This document shows, in pieces, positions 9,850 to 21,200 of a DNA stretch of 64,000 bases (its first letter is position 1; each line of letters starts with the position of its first letter). The position numbers and the translations under genes are program-made. The stretch covers positions 1,302,001 to 1,366,000 of the forward strand of contig JAPZLL010000005.1 of assembly GCA_036250225.1 (NCBI GenBank), written 5' to 3'. The DNA is from Cercophora sp. LCS_1 (Eukaryota > Ascomycota > Sordariomycetes > Sordariales > Lasiosphaeriaceae). The notes under the pieces are model-generated. The model saw nothing but the letters and a program-made list of their open reading frames with translations, searched no databases and was not told where the DNA came from.

Positions 9850-11613
9850 TTAGTCCTGGACCCGAAGCGCGTCGTCACTCCTTACCCTCCTCAACCGTAT
9901 CCTCTCTCCTCTTCCAAACAGACCCAAGCACATGGGAAATGGTATCGCCACCAACCCAATCACGGCACTAAACACCAACGCCCTCTTCATATTAAACCCG
10001 GGGTTTCCATCCTCCCCGTCCTTTAACGCCCCACTGATAATGATAAACACGCCACCGAGCAACTGTCCTCCACTCCACGCCAATGTAGACGTCACCTCAG
10101 GACTGACGGGGTGCGTCAGCTCGACCAAAAACTCCACTGCCACCGGCACCAGCGAGAAGCTTGCCGCCCCAAGCAAAGTCAAGACGACATACGGCCCGGC
10201 CACGCCGCCTGCGTCTTTTGTCTCGGGCATCCAGATGAAGATGAAATAGCACAGCCCGATCAAGGGCACACAGACCCGAATGGCCAGCAAAAACGCCTTG
10301 GTCCGGTCAATGATTGGCGAGGTTATTGCCGAGGCCACAAGACCGACAACGATAAGCAGTGCGCCGGCGATGCCGGACTCTTCTTCGTTGTAACCATAGG
10401 GCGCCATGATCTGGTTCAACAGCGACGAGATGCTGTTGAAGAGCGCGACGAAGATGGTAAAGGGGATGAAGAGCAGCCAGAACTCGAGCGAGGATGCCAG
10501 GGCAGGGATGGAGGATCGGAGGGACAGTTTGGGCGTTTCCGAAGAAGGTGAGGCGGGCGTTGGTGGACGGGCGGGGATGAAGAAGGCCGGGAGGGCGCAG
10601 ACGGTCGAGATGATGGAGATGTAGAGGACCATGGAGGAGACGTCGGATGGGTTGGTGACCCAGAAGGGTACGATGAGTTGGCCCAGGGCCGCGCCGAAGG
10701 GGTTGGCAAGCGAGGTGAGAGCCGTGGCGGCAACACGGCCGCGGTTGGTGAACCAGAGGTCGGAGTAGCGAGTTGGGGCAGCGAGGACAAAGGGTTGCGC
10801 AAAGCCCGTGAGGATCTGCCCGAACATAACGACGCCGTAGATGCCACCGTCTGAGGAGTGGCTCCCTGCATAGCGGATCCAATTGCCGGCGAGAATCAGG
10901 CCGGCGGAGGTCATGATGGAGAGTTTCGGACCGAGGTGGAGGATGTAGATGACCAAGGGGGTCACGGCCGTGAAGGCGAAGAGGAACGCCGTGCTGAGCC
11001 AGTTGATGGTTGTTTCATCCGTGCCGAAGTAGGCGGCGGCATGCGATGCCACCGGAGAAAAGGTGAGCCACTGTCTCTCGTCAGTACGTATCTCGGCCCG
11101 ATGCGATCGGCACGGATCGGGGTTGGCCGGCCCCAGTGGAGATGCCAACTGGGCGGCCGCCTTGCCGAAGGATCGGCTCCGACCGACCGTTGGGACCGTG
11201 TCTCCGGGACTTGTGACTCGACCTGCCGATCCGCTGAATCGGGAGATGAAAAACTGACTTACATCCATGCTCACAATGATATTCAACAGCGCCAGCTGCA
11301 CCAGTCCGAACCAGCGGCGCTTGTACACCTTGTACTGAGTCAAGGGCGAATGCCGATCCCCAGCGCTATCGGCAGCCACGGCGCCATTGCTCCCTGATCG
11401 TGTTTCTCCAAGTTCAATCGTGAACTCATCGGCCGAAGCCCGGCCATCGGCCCCGATGCGCGTCACCTTTTTGTCGTCCCTGAGTTGTTGCCAGCCCCCG
11501 GACCCCGCCATTGAGTCTTTCTCGACACCTTCGGTCGCGTTCTGAAGCCTGCTGTCCGCCGCGGCTTCTGCTGTCGCGAACGCGTTGATTCGCGAATCCT
11601 TCTCCGCTGTCAT
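9850..11613 (-). CDS. MFS transporter, FLVCR-like
   Basis: Exons 11613-11263 and 11070-9850 give 523 residues; intron 11262-11071 (192 nt, GTAAGT...ACAG) is a multiple of three without stops. A cytosolic N-terminal tail of about 95 residues leads to KRRWFGLVQLALLNIIVSMD (TM1), which joins WLTFSPVASHAAAYFGTDET (TM1 end and loop) and INWLSTAFLFAFTAVTPLVI (TM2). About 12 hydrophobic segments follow, with a central loop rich in P and S (RPPTPASPSSETPK) after TM6. The IN-WLS-AFL block, FAQPFVLAAPTRYSDLWF, and NPFGAALGQLIVPFWV are typical of the FLVCR/DIRC2 group of the major facilitator family. Animal members move haem or choline; the fungal substrate is not known. A frame extending upstream to 11835 lacks another ATG. 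Confidence 0.82.
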   Translation of the reverse strand: MTAEKDSRINAFATAEAAADSRLQNATEGVEKDSMAGSGGWQQLRDDKKVTRIGADGRASADEFTIELGETRSGSNGAVAADSAGDRHSPLTQYKVYKRRWFGLVQLALLNIIVSMDVSQFFISRFSGSAGRVTSPGDTVPTVGRSRSFGKAAAQLASPLGPANPDPCRSHRAEIRTDERQWLTFSPVASHAAAYFGTDETTINWLSTAFLFAFTAVTPLVIYILHLGPKLSIMTSAGLILAGNWIRYAGSHSSDGGIYGVVMFGQILTGFAQPFVLAAPTRYSDLWFTNRGRVAATALTSLANPFGAALGQLIVPFWVTNPSDVSSMVLYISIISTVCALPAFFIPARPPTPASPSSETPKLSLRSSIPALASSLEFWLLFIPFTIFVALFNSISSLLNQIMAPYGYNEEESGIAGALLIVVGLVASAITSPIIDRTKAFLLAIRVCVPLIGLCYFIFIWMPETKDAGGVAGPYVVLTLLGAASFSLVPVAVEFLVELTHPVSPEVTSTLAWSGGQLLGGVFIIISGALKDGEDGNPGFNMKRALVFSAVIGLVAIPFPMCLGLFGRGERIRLRRVRSDDALRVQD

Positions 11614-13087
11614 GGTGGAGAAAAGGAAAACGCGCGCCACCTGGCCAATGTGATCCGGTAGCGGCTGAAAAGGAGAGCCCCCCGAATCCCGATTCAGTGC
11701 GGCGATGAGGCGGCACGGGAAGGCGCTGTGTCGGGCAGGGCCTTCCCTGTAAAACTCGCCGTTGGAAACAGGAAGCCAAGCTTTTATCCTGGGGATGGGA
11801 AACGCGCCTTCCAGAACTTGGAGTTGGGGTCTCACAAAGTTGGCAATGACAAAAAGAGTTACACATGGGGAGGTAATGGCGATGATGGGACGGATCGTGG
11901 ACAGGACCTCCCCACAGCGTCGCCAACGTTCCCCTCATTCTGCTCCTACCCTACCTTGGGTCGCTTCAGATACCCTACTAACTTCAATAGGCGAGGTTGC
12001 ATTCTTGGTCTCTACCCAGAGGAGATTGTGGTGAGGGGTCGGCGCAGCCAGCCTCTTTCAGCGATTGAAGTGACCCTCCGTCGGCCACCAAGAAGTCAGC
12101 TGGCTTGTTTCTCCAAATTCTGTGACGGTTGTGGACGAGAGGCAGATCGCATGCACGGCTGCCATTTCATCACCCCACCAATCGAGAGGGTGGGATTGGA
12201 TCGGCTAGCCAACTCCTCATTTGACGAACCTTGAGCGTCAACTTCCAATGATATTTGCGGGAGACGCATCTAGACTTTTACAGGTTGAGGGCTTCAAGCC
12301 ACCGCCGCCCACTATGGGCCTTGGCTGCTTCGATTCTGCATGACGCCGTTTGAAAGACAAAGGGGAACAGCAGCAGATCCGGAGTTACCAAATCCCTGGG
12401 TCTCGCCCACGAAGCGGTGTGTGCTGTATGGGGAAACGAATCGTTGGGTTAACTCCGCGCGTCGCCGCCCATGCTTGTCTCTTCGCGGAATGGACACTTA
12501 CACCCAACAGGCGATAAAGTCCCTCGCGGTAGCTCAAAACTCGAGTCGCACGGGCTCACCGCCTGCCAACGATGAATCCAGCGGGACGTCGCGAGGGTCA
12601 AGTCTGCCGTGTTTGCCGAAACATGTCAGTTCGATATTCAGCCACTGCCGATGAAGAGCCGCATACCCTCCGAGCATCGCAAGCTGCATGCTCACCGCCA
12701 GGTGTCACATCTCGATCCTGGAACAAGAAGTGAAACCTTTCAGATGGCAAGCAGGTTCTAACAGAATCTATGAGTGCTTTCGTCTTCGCAATGCAATGGG
12801 AGATGAATGATACAACAGGGCCGCATCGGGACGCCCCGGCATCAAAACGTACAGCCGCCCCCTTCGCCCGGCTAGCCAACGATTATACAGGATTGCTCCT
12901 TTTTGTTCACGTAATATGTTCTTCGTGTGCAGACCTCCATCTCCATATCCCTGTCGTCAGCCATTCACAAACGAGAACCATCCCGTTGCGTCCAAATCCC
13001 GTGAATGAATGGCTGGGCCGTTTCTCGCTCGGAACAGGAAAAAAGGCGGTTCGACTAATCGAAGAGCGCTCGTCGCACCATCCTAAT
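11614..13087. other. Intergenic region, no gene recognised
   Basis: About 1.5 kb between the MFS gene start and the QCR6 stop codon, both on the minus strand. Short open frames on both strands have no recognisable domain. Confidence 0.5.
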
Positions 13088-13741
13088 TTATTTGAGGGCA
13101 GACCAGAGCTTAGGAGCAGCGCACTGAGTGGCGCAGTGTGCAAGGTGGAAGACTAATCACCGTCAATATCAGCAAAGCAGTGCTACGGAACGCGCGGGTG
13201 ACCTACACTCCTCGACGCAGTCCTCGTTGGCACCGCCCTCAGCACTGGCGCCGGTGACGCGCTCAACGCACTCGTCGTAATGGTGCTTGGCCGGTGCGCA
13301 CTGCTTAGACTCGCGGCATTCTGGTTTCCAAAGGGCGTTAGCATGAGCCTTCAACCGGATTTCTTTGGCAGAGACTCACCTTCCTCGAGGGTCTCCTTGG
13401 GGTCGACAATCTCCTCTTCGTCATCCTCCTCCTCTTCCTCCTCCTCCTCAGCCTCCTCCTCCTCAGCGGGCTCCTCGGCCTCAGCCGCAGCGGCGCTCTC
13501 GTCCTTGGTGGTCTCGGCGGTGGTCTCGTCCTGCGTGGCAGACTCAATTGTCAGCTTCTCTCTCCGCTTTCCGTGTTCGGGCCTATAGACAGTCGATTTG
13601 TAGTCGTAGTAACTCCGTGTCGTCCGGAGCCAAAACACCGCATAGACGTACCGTCGACTCCTGAGCCGGGGCCTCGGCTTCGGCGGTGGACCACGGGGCC
13701 GCGGCCTCGAGAATGTCCGTCACAGTATCCCAAAAACCCAT
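13088..13741 (-). CDS. qcr6: Cytochrome bc1 complex subunit 6 (hinge protein, QCR6)
   Basis: Four exons: 13741-13652, 13530-13380, 13320-13207 and 13152-13088, giving 139 residues. The start is MGFWDTVTDILEAAAPWS. Exon 2 codes a long acidic run (only Glu, Asp and Ala from about residue 45 to 70), then IVDPKETLEE. Exons 3-4 give the hinge fold with Cys 82, 88, 98, 115, 125 and 129 (ECRESKQCAPAKHHYDEC; EDCVEEFFHLAHCATQC), which form disulfides in this family, ending APKLWSALK. The acidic segment helps cytochrome c docking on complex III in the intermembrane space. The exon 2 acceptor (CACGCAG, after branch site GCTGAC) is the least certain; alternative in-frame acceptors would add 3 to 9 residues. 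The third intron is 54 nt with a GTAGGT donor. Confidence 0.93.
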
Positions 13742-13890
13742 TTCGAAGGTGAAGGACCGGGGAGACAGGGGTCAATTGAATGAAAAATCGGTTGTTTGCT
13801 TCGGACAGCGACTGTAGGGGTGAAGCTTTTGCCGCGACGTTGAAGCTTCGGCAGCAAAAAATCGGGGAAGGCGAAAATCGTCCGGGCCTC

Positions 13891-13912
13891 CCAATTGCGG
13901 GATTTTGATTGG
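13891..13912. promoter_or_regulatory. CCAAT / inverted CCAAT pair upstream of qcr6
   Basis: CCAAT at 13891-13895 and ATTGG at 13908-13912, 12 bases apart, about 150 bases upstream of the qcr6 ATG. CCAAT boxes bound by the HAP complex activate respiratory-chain genes in fungi, so this placement is plausible. Binding is inferred. Confidence 0.45.
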
Positions 13913-13975
13913 TGCCAGCTTCCCCAGCACACAGCTCAGGCCAGCTTCCAACCTTGGTGCAGCAGGGGCCCGCTC

Positions 13976-13985
13976 ATCACGTGAT
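13976..13985. promoter_or_regulatory. Palindromic E-box ATCACGTGAT upstream of qcr6
   Basis: A perfect 10-base palindrome with a CACGTG core, 235 bases upstream of the qcr6 start. It matches the RTCACRTG site of Cbf1/CPF1-type bHLH factors, known in promoters of yeast respiratory genes, and lies close to the CCAAT pair. It may equally be used by other bHLH proteins. Confidence 0.45.
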
Positions 13986-14466
13986 ACTTATGCGGTCATT
14001 GCTGGTTATTTGTTTTTTCCTCCTTGGCACATTCGGAGATCTCTCGCCCGAGACACAAACCACAGCACATCACAATCACCCTTCGTCATCACACTGCAAG
14101 GATCGATCACGGTTTTCAAAGCGAAAAGCTTGATCGGGAAACCTACATACCCTCCTGTTTCAACTTTCCGCTAACTCAAGACTGGTAAATGGATAGAAAA
14201 GCAGGAAACACGATACGAAAGTCCCACAATGTTGTCGTCGAACGCCAGCCTGCGACCCAATGCAAACAAGAAAACCCACTCTCAAGGGAAAGTGTCAATG
14301 AATCGGATCCTCGAGCCCTATTAAACCACACTCTGATCGGATTGCCCTCCAAACATGCTGTAAGAGCTACCCTGACCATCATCAAAGTTGCTACCATGGA
14401 CACGGGTTTGCACCCGCACGCGGGAATCGACGTCTAGACTAGAGGCGCCTGAGCCCGCTGCCATCC

Positions 14467-15293
14467 TCACTGCCTCTCAGCTTCCTCCCTCGCCCGTTGC
14501 TCGTACTGAATTGCAATCGCCTGGCTCTGAGCCTCGACGTAGTCTGGCGGCGGCTCGTCAGGGGACGGCTGGGGTGGCTGATGTTGGTCAGCCGAACCCT
14601 GGAGGACCTCGCTGGAGCTTGCTCCAGCGCCAGGGCCACCGGAGGAAGGTCCGGGGGTGTTTGGATCGTATGGCGGTGGGGGTTCGAAGTTCTGGCCGGG
14701 CGTCATGCCCAGCTCCTGGGCATGGTGCAGACGTTCCTTGAGCCACTCGAATTTAGACTGAAAGTCGCTGTGCCCGCCATCTTTAAATATGAACTTGGCC
14801 TCGATTCGAGGGACGTCCATTGGGATGCCGCCGCCCGGGACAGGTTTGACGACGCCACCCCAGCTCCATGGTCCGATCCAAGACGATTGCACATGGGTGT
14901 CGGTAAAGTTCAAGATGGGCGAGAAAAAAGATCTAAAGCCATGGCCAGGCGTCGCCGGCAAGTATATCACCTAAGTTTCGCGAAGATGGATGGTAAGCTT
15001 CGCTTCCCGCGCCTCGGCCCGGGTGGGGGAGAAGGAAAGGCGCTTACTCTTTCGTTGGTAATGTAAACTATGCCGTCGCCGCTCTTGAGTGAAAATGGCT
15101 CGGCGATCCGGAGCTCCTTCGGGGTCGATAGCTCCAGGGCTACCCGCGGCCGAGAGGTGAACAGGATCTTTTCGCCGGGGATGGGCACGATCTTGCCGTC
15201 CCTCGTCAACATCACCCAGCTGTCCTCATCGTTAGTCCGAGCAATCTGAGCTATGGTCCATGTGCTCTGCTCGGCCAAGAACTGGTCGGCCAT
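14467..15293 (-). CDS. WBP2-like protein with GRAM domain and PPxY motifs
   Basis: Exons 15293-15048 and 14970-14467 give 249 residues; the intron (15047-14971, 77 nt, GTAAGC...TTAG) joins IVYITNER to VIYLPATP in phase. Residues about 30-165 form a GRAM/PH-like domain (VPIPGEKILFTSRPRVAL; GDGIVYITNERVIYLP; RIEAKFIFKDGGHSDFQSKF). The C-terminal part is P- and Q-rich with two PY motifs, PPPY at 180-183 and PPDY at 223-226, which bind WW domains such as those of Rsp5/NEDD4-type ubiquitin ligases. Animal WBP2 is a WW-domain ligand; a fission yeast relative is stress-induced. The fungal partner is not known. The intergenic sequence upstream is about 7 kb. Confidence 0.85.
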
Positions 15294-18200
15294 GGAGGGT
15301 GGGTGCGAGAGAGGGGGAGGGAACGATGTGGGGCCTGTCTCAGGAGAAAGAAAAGAATCAGGCAGGGGGAGAAGCTCGTGGAGGATGACGGGGGCTTGAG
15401 GCGCGCTCGGGAGGCGTCATGGGGAAAGGGGTGGGGGAGACGAGGAAAAACAGATAGACAGGACGGGCTCGGCCTAGGAGGGAGGGCAAAGCAGACTTAC
15501 TTTATTGACATGATGAAAGAAGTGGGTGGCCGGCCTGCAGGATGGGCTGGCAGACAGACGGTGGTATGTCCCGCACCTCAGGGAGAGCTTCGATGGAGCT
15601 TTGGATTCGTTGCCCGCTAGCACGCAGCAGAGGGTCGCAGGGTTTAGACCGTAGCGGCACAAGAGAGCAGCCAGTTCGTCCGCCGCCGCGTCCGCTTGCA
15701 GTAACAGCCGAGATCTAGCAAGGCCCTTGTAAGTCCTCCGGGTGGTAACAGCGGCCAGGCGGCTGTCTGGGAATCTCTCCTCCAACTCCCGGGGGTGGTA
15801 GGCTGGTGGGTCGGTGGTCGTGGTGGTATCTAGCCTGTCAACCTGGCGACAAAAAATGCGTCCGCTTGATCCAGCTGATACCACTTCAAGTGTTTGTTCC
15901 CGGTAGTTTTATTTTCCACGTGGGCGAATGCAATTTCTCGACGCCTCAAAATACGATTTCGGGCCTTTAGAATCCCACACGAGGGCTCGAGATGTTCACT
16001 AAACCTTCTAGTACAGGGGAACAACTGGCTCGATGGTTTCGTAGACAGCTTTTTTTTCGTCTGAGACTTGCCAATATTTCCTTTTTTTGCCCACCAGGTT
16101 GGGATGGCGAACCCACCCAACGTGGGTTGGGCGGGCAGCAGCAGTGCGATGACGGCTGACAACGGGATGGACGGAGCAGCAGCAGCGATAGACCCGGCCG
16201 TGTAACGCCAGGCTAGTAGTGTCTGGAAACGCCAAATAATCGAATCTGGACAGTCAAAGCTGTCAGGAACCGAGATCCCCTTACCTTGGGTGCCAGTAGG
16301 AGGCTAGCTTGAGACGCCAGATCCTTGTGTTGGGAACCCGGCGAGATGGTCTGGCAACCTGGTTCGAGCCAGCAACCACGCAAGCTACCAAGCCGATTGT
16401 GACGGCGGGAGTTCGGACTCGGGAGGTATCCGCGGGAGGTGGTGGTGGAGGCGGGCGGTGACAACGGGAACACCTGGTGAGTGCGAAGCTGCGAAGCGGG
16501 CCAAGGCAATGTGGACAAGAGCTGCTTGCCCGCGCAGCAGCAGCAGTAGCAAAAGCAAGCTTTGATGGTAGGTGGTGTGTCTGTATGCTGCTGTATGTGT
16601 CTGTCTGGTGGACGTGCGTGTCGGGAACAGGACTGGGAGGCGGTGCAGCTGCCTCGCAAAGATGGGAGTAGCTCGTCCGCTCGCAGGTTCGTCGAAGCAC
16701 AAGTTGTCAGTCAACCCGGGCTGGAGGGGTACCAGGTTACTGGTGGAGGGGTGGAGGGGCAAGAGGCAGATGCAAGGCGTGGCCTGGGTTCGACGGGAGT
16801 TGGGAAGCCAATGGCGGGGACTTTTGCGGGCCCCCATCGGTGGGGCCTGGACGGGACTTGCCCTTTCCAGGTTGTGGGTGGTGGTGCTCGCGCTGTGGGA
16901 AGCCCTGATGGGAAAGCCCTGCTCCCTGGTACCTCAGGGTGGCCTTGACCGCACCGCATCGAAAATACGTCGTCCACCACATGCCGTACTATGGCCGCAA
17001 CCCGCCGTTTCTGCACATGCTCCATACACTGTGCAGCGCGCAATTCCAGGTTACCACGCCCCAGAGAGACAGGCCCGTCGAATAACAGGCCGTCATGACC
17101 AGAACAAAACCGGAGAGCTGCGACAAATATGTTCGCTGCTGGCGGATGCTTCTCCTTACCTCTCGCTGCTGCCGGTGCTTGTCGCTTATTGCGCGCGCAT
17201 GGGCAATACCGTGACTGGTCGAGGGCAGGGCTGCGAGGGTCTTGCTGCTTGACCTTTTTGTCACTTCCACGCTCCCCTTCTTGGTTTCTGCGGATTTCCT
17301 GGAAGCAAGTCCGCGAGCGATGGACCCGAGGAGCTGCGCGAGAGAGCAGAGCTTCCAATCAAGGACAAATGCGCTGCTTACATGTTCGGCCTGACCAGGT
17401 ACGCTCTCGTGGCATGCAACCTAAAGAGACCGAAACCGGTGAAAGGCCTGGGGAAAGTGTGATTCTGGCAATAGCAACCACCAGAGTGCCCTCAACCCGA
17501 GGCCCAAAACCAAGCTTCGCCTAGGTATGCGCATACACACATGGCTCTCGCCGTGACGGCAAGTCCGGAGCAATGGAGAAAACAGGTCGAGGTGCTCCGG
17601 CTTCGCATTTCTTGCATCGGATGAGGACACCAAGGACCTCTCTGCGCTGTCCATCGGCTTTAGCGCCTGACGATCCAGGCTCCCATCTCCAGGGGCGGCG
17701 CGTTGGTAAGTGGTGGCCATCCATCCATACTCACCGAGCACAGGCAGCAGGCAGGACGTGGGAGCGCAACCGAGCCTTCACCGCCCGTTGACCAGCATCT
17801 GCGCGGCACAGTCAACGAGGCAAGCCGAGCAAGCAATGCTGCTGCGTATTTGCAGCAGCCGGCAGCTCGAAACGTGGGAGGAGTCCCCAAACCCCAAACC
17901 TTTCGATGGCGGGACACCTCGGCAGCTTCCAGGGTCCTGTGTGGCTCCCGCCCACCCCGACCACACCAGGCACCCAGGCCACTGCCCCGGAGCGGAGCTT
18001 GACCTAATGGAGGCCCCTGCACTGACTGTCCGACGTGGGCGGCATGGCAATGGGGCGGCCAGGGTGCAGGACACCAGACGATGGATGGCCGGTGGGCGAG
18101 GGATCAGAGGAAGCAGGGCGAGCTTGCGAGGCACACGGTTGCCATTCAAGCCATTGAGAAACAGCAGCTCGTCCCGGACCTGGAATTAAGATCCGCCACA

Positions 18201-21200
18201 CCTCTGGACGCTCGACTCCGCTGCCATGTTGCTGGGAACAAGTGCTGCCCACCCCGGCTCTCTCACCGTGCCACCCCAGTTCTGAGGCGTCGCCCGGGCC
18301 TGCCATGCCTCACCACTCTCCACGCCTCACCGCGCCGGGGCGACATTGGCGTCGCTTTGACGTCGACGCCACGGGGGCGGACCGGCCTTCTTGACGACGC
18401 AGCGGAGTTTTCCCCCCTTCTCAGGCAGGGACCTCGCCGGGCCGACATGCCCATCATCCGCCTCGTTCGGACGCGCTGGTTCCTTGCACAAAAACATCGT
18501 CATCGGCTGCTCAACGACTCGCACCCGCGGCGGGTTCGCTGGCCCTGCACGCCGCGCTTCGCCTGATTGGGAAGCGTCCTGATGCACAGCGCCTTTTGTA
18601 CGTCGAGGGTGTGAAACCCCCTCAGCCTATTGATGCTTCAAAAATGCATCTCGGGTCTTGTCATTGGCCGCCTCCGGTTGTAGACTCCTTATCCATCGTC
18701 TTCTGTGCATTTTACCTCCCGGGTGGCCATGTAGCCATGCAGCAGAACGCCCACGGATGGACAGATGGATGATGTCTCGCAACCGACCGCGCATCTCGCA
18801 GCCTCCTTCAATGTCCACAATCTCGACGCCTCTGGTCCTACCTGACCGCGACTATCCCCGAGCTGCCGCTGTCTGCATTCCTCCGGGGACCGCATCTTCG
18901 TTGGCTTCCCTCGTAGGTGGCGTCAGGAGGCGGCATCTCGACCAACACGCTCGCGCCGGACAAGGCCCCGTCTCTGCTGTCTCCTATCCACCCCGGCTGG
19001 AGTCGCCAGAGGACTGAAATAACCGGAACAAACGCCAAGGCATGCGCTTCTGACCCTATTCCAAGTTTTCCTGTGGGTCTCCGGGTTCCCAACCCGCTGT
19101 CTGGTCGTCTGATTAATCCCATCGATGGCAGAGGACGCGTCTACCTGCTCTTTGCCGCATGGGAGGTCGTGGAGCGTCAACTACCCGGCCCAAGCCTCTT
19201 CTGAAGTCATCTGCTCGCCGCGGGCCTCAACCTCCTGGACCTGGCATTGGGATATGCCCAACAGAATGAGTGATTGGCACATGTTCTTCGGCAGGTCTGG
19301 CTGTATGCAGGTTGATCATCGAGTTGGCCGACCTTCCCGACCATCTCGTACCCAGTTGGAGAGGATACCTACCCTTGTAACCGCCTTGGGGACCACACAC
19401 TCTATCTGAGCGTTGCCTTCCCGTCTTCCTGTGCCGATACCGCGGGACCTAGGACTGGTTGACGCTCACCCGGCCGCCCCGATCGAGTATCCCGAGAATG
19501 TGTTGAGAGTGGCACAGTATGTCAACCGCGGGTTATCAGACGACAATCAGAAAAGACCTCCAGCGATCGCCGTTGGTTGAGCGCGAAATTGGGGCACAGT
19601 GGAGTTGGTCTGCTTGGGAGATGCTGACCTGGCAACAAAGGAGCCTCCTCAGCGTCTCGCAATCTTGCATGAACGTATTTCGTACCTCCACCCAGTCAAT
19701 GACGAATCGTCTCCCACCAAGTTTGGCCAGCGCTCTCACCCTCAACGGGGGTACACTCAAATCTGTCGAGGGGTCTGGACAGCAAACCCGAGATCCTCGA
19801 GCACCAACCACTGAATTTGTTTCCACGACCCCTTGCGACCTGTCTGCGACTCACGCAAGGATGAAAACCTAGTGTCCCATTCTCCCACGAATTGTGGGCT
19901 TTGCTCTTGCTCTGGCGCCTGCGAGGGGCTGGGGCAAAGCAACGAGGATGTCGCCCAAGAGACCCCTCCTTGTCGAGAAGGGGCAGATTTCTCCGTGGAC
20001 CAAGGGTACTTCTCCAGCATCGACCAGCCTAGGGCTCGGCGGTGGTCTGTCGCTCGCGCTAAGAGTGAATTGGATATTCCACTCCCGCCGCTCCTCGGGA
20101 GAATACCGCCGAGACGTCCAGGCTGAGAGAACATTCCGCTGGCCCGTTTGCCAGGGTCAAGCTCCTCTCGCGGAGCCGGGCTGTCCCAAAACCACTGTGT
20201 TGAGAACCGTGGTGGAACCAGCGACAGACACCAACTGGGCAAAATACATCAGGCTTTCTGGAGAGTGATGGGAGGACCCTGGGGCGCCGTTACGCAGAAC
20301 TGCTGGGCGTTGCTGACCCATCCAAATCAGACAAGGAGCAATGCCGCTCATGACTGAGCGGTTCCCTTCGGTGAGCCACCTTTGGCTGCTTGATTGGACG
20401 CCTCCCATCCTATACTTACTCCTGTAGCGCCGACAAACGCCAGATGGCTGGCCTCCTCGCCTATGCCTGCTGCGTTACGGACGAGTGGGAAACGGGTCGG
20501 TTGGGGAGTCGGTCAAGCAGGATTCCTGCTCAGAGTTCCTTCATTGGTATCGAAAGAACTCGCACGCGCTGGCCAAGTCTCACTCTCGGTCCTTCTTGTT
20601 TTCCCTTCCTTTTCCTTGTGTATATTCACCTTGAACAGGTTTTGTTGACCGTCCTTCTCATCGTGTTTCCTCGTAACGATGTGCCAAAATCTCTATTTAG
20701 CCACAAGCTCCTCCTTCCCTCATCATCTTGTTACCCATTTTTCCTCATCGCTTTGTATTGTACAGTACAAATGCCAAGGACTACACAACAATGTTATGCC
20801 ATACCCCAGTCCCCTCCCTACCCCGGCCCGGAGTGCACCACCACACTGTACATGTCATGCTCAAGCCACCTAGACCGCAACCAACCGACCGACCGACCCA
20901 ACCGGCACCCAAGCACCAGACCCAGACCCCCTCCCCTTTCCGAACCCCCATGTCTGTCTCCCCACACACCAAGACCAAGCCAACCACCCCCAGGCAGCCA
21001 GACAAACTGACCCCAGGCCGCTGCCAACAAATAACCGTACCGACATGGGTTGATCCATAGTTCAGCAGAACCGGCTGGGAAACGAAGCGTGCTGCAGCAG
21101 AAAGAGTGCGAGTCCGAAGCGGGGAAAAAAACAAACGGCACACTGTACGGAGGGCAAGGCACTCAAGACAAGGTCACGCGAGTTGCTTTCTTTTCCCCTC

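Noticed and set aside
11614..11835. N-terminal extension of the MFS transporter
   Set aside because: Frame is open but contains no ATG before 11613.
14385..14460. tRNA-like GC palindromes around TTTGCACCCGCACGCGGG
   Set aside because: No TTC-type T-loop and no cloverleaf.
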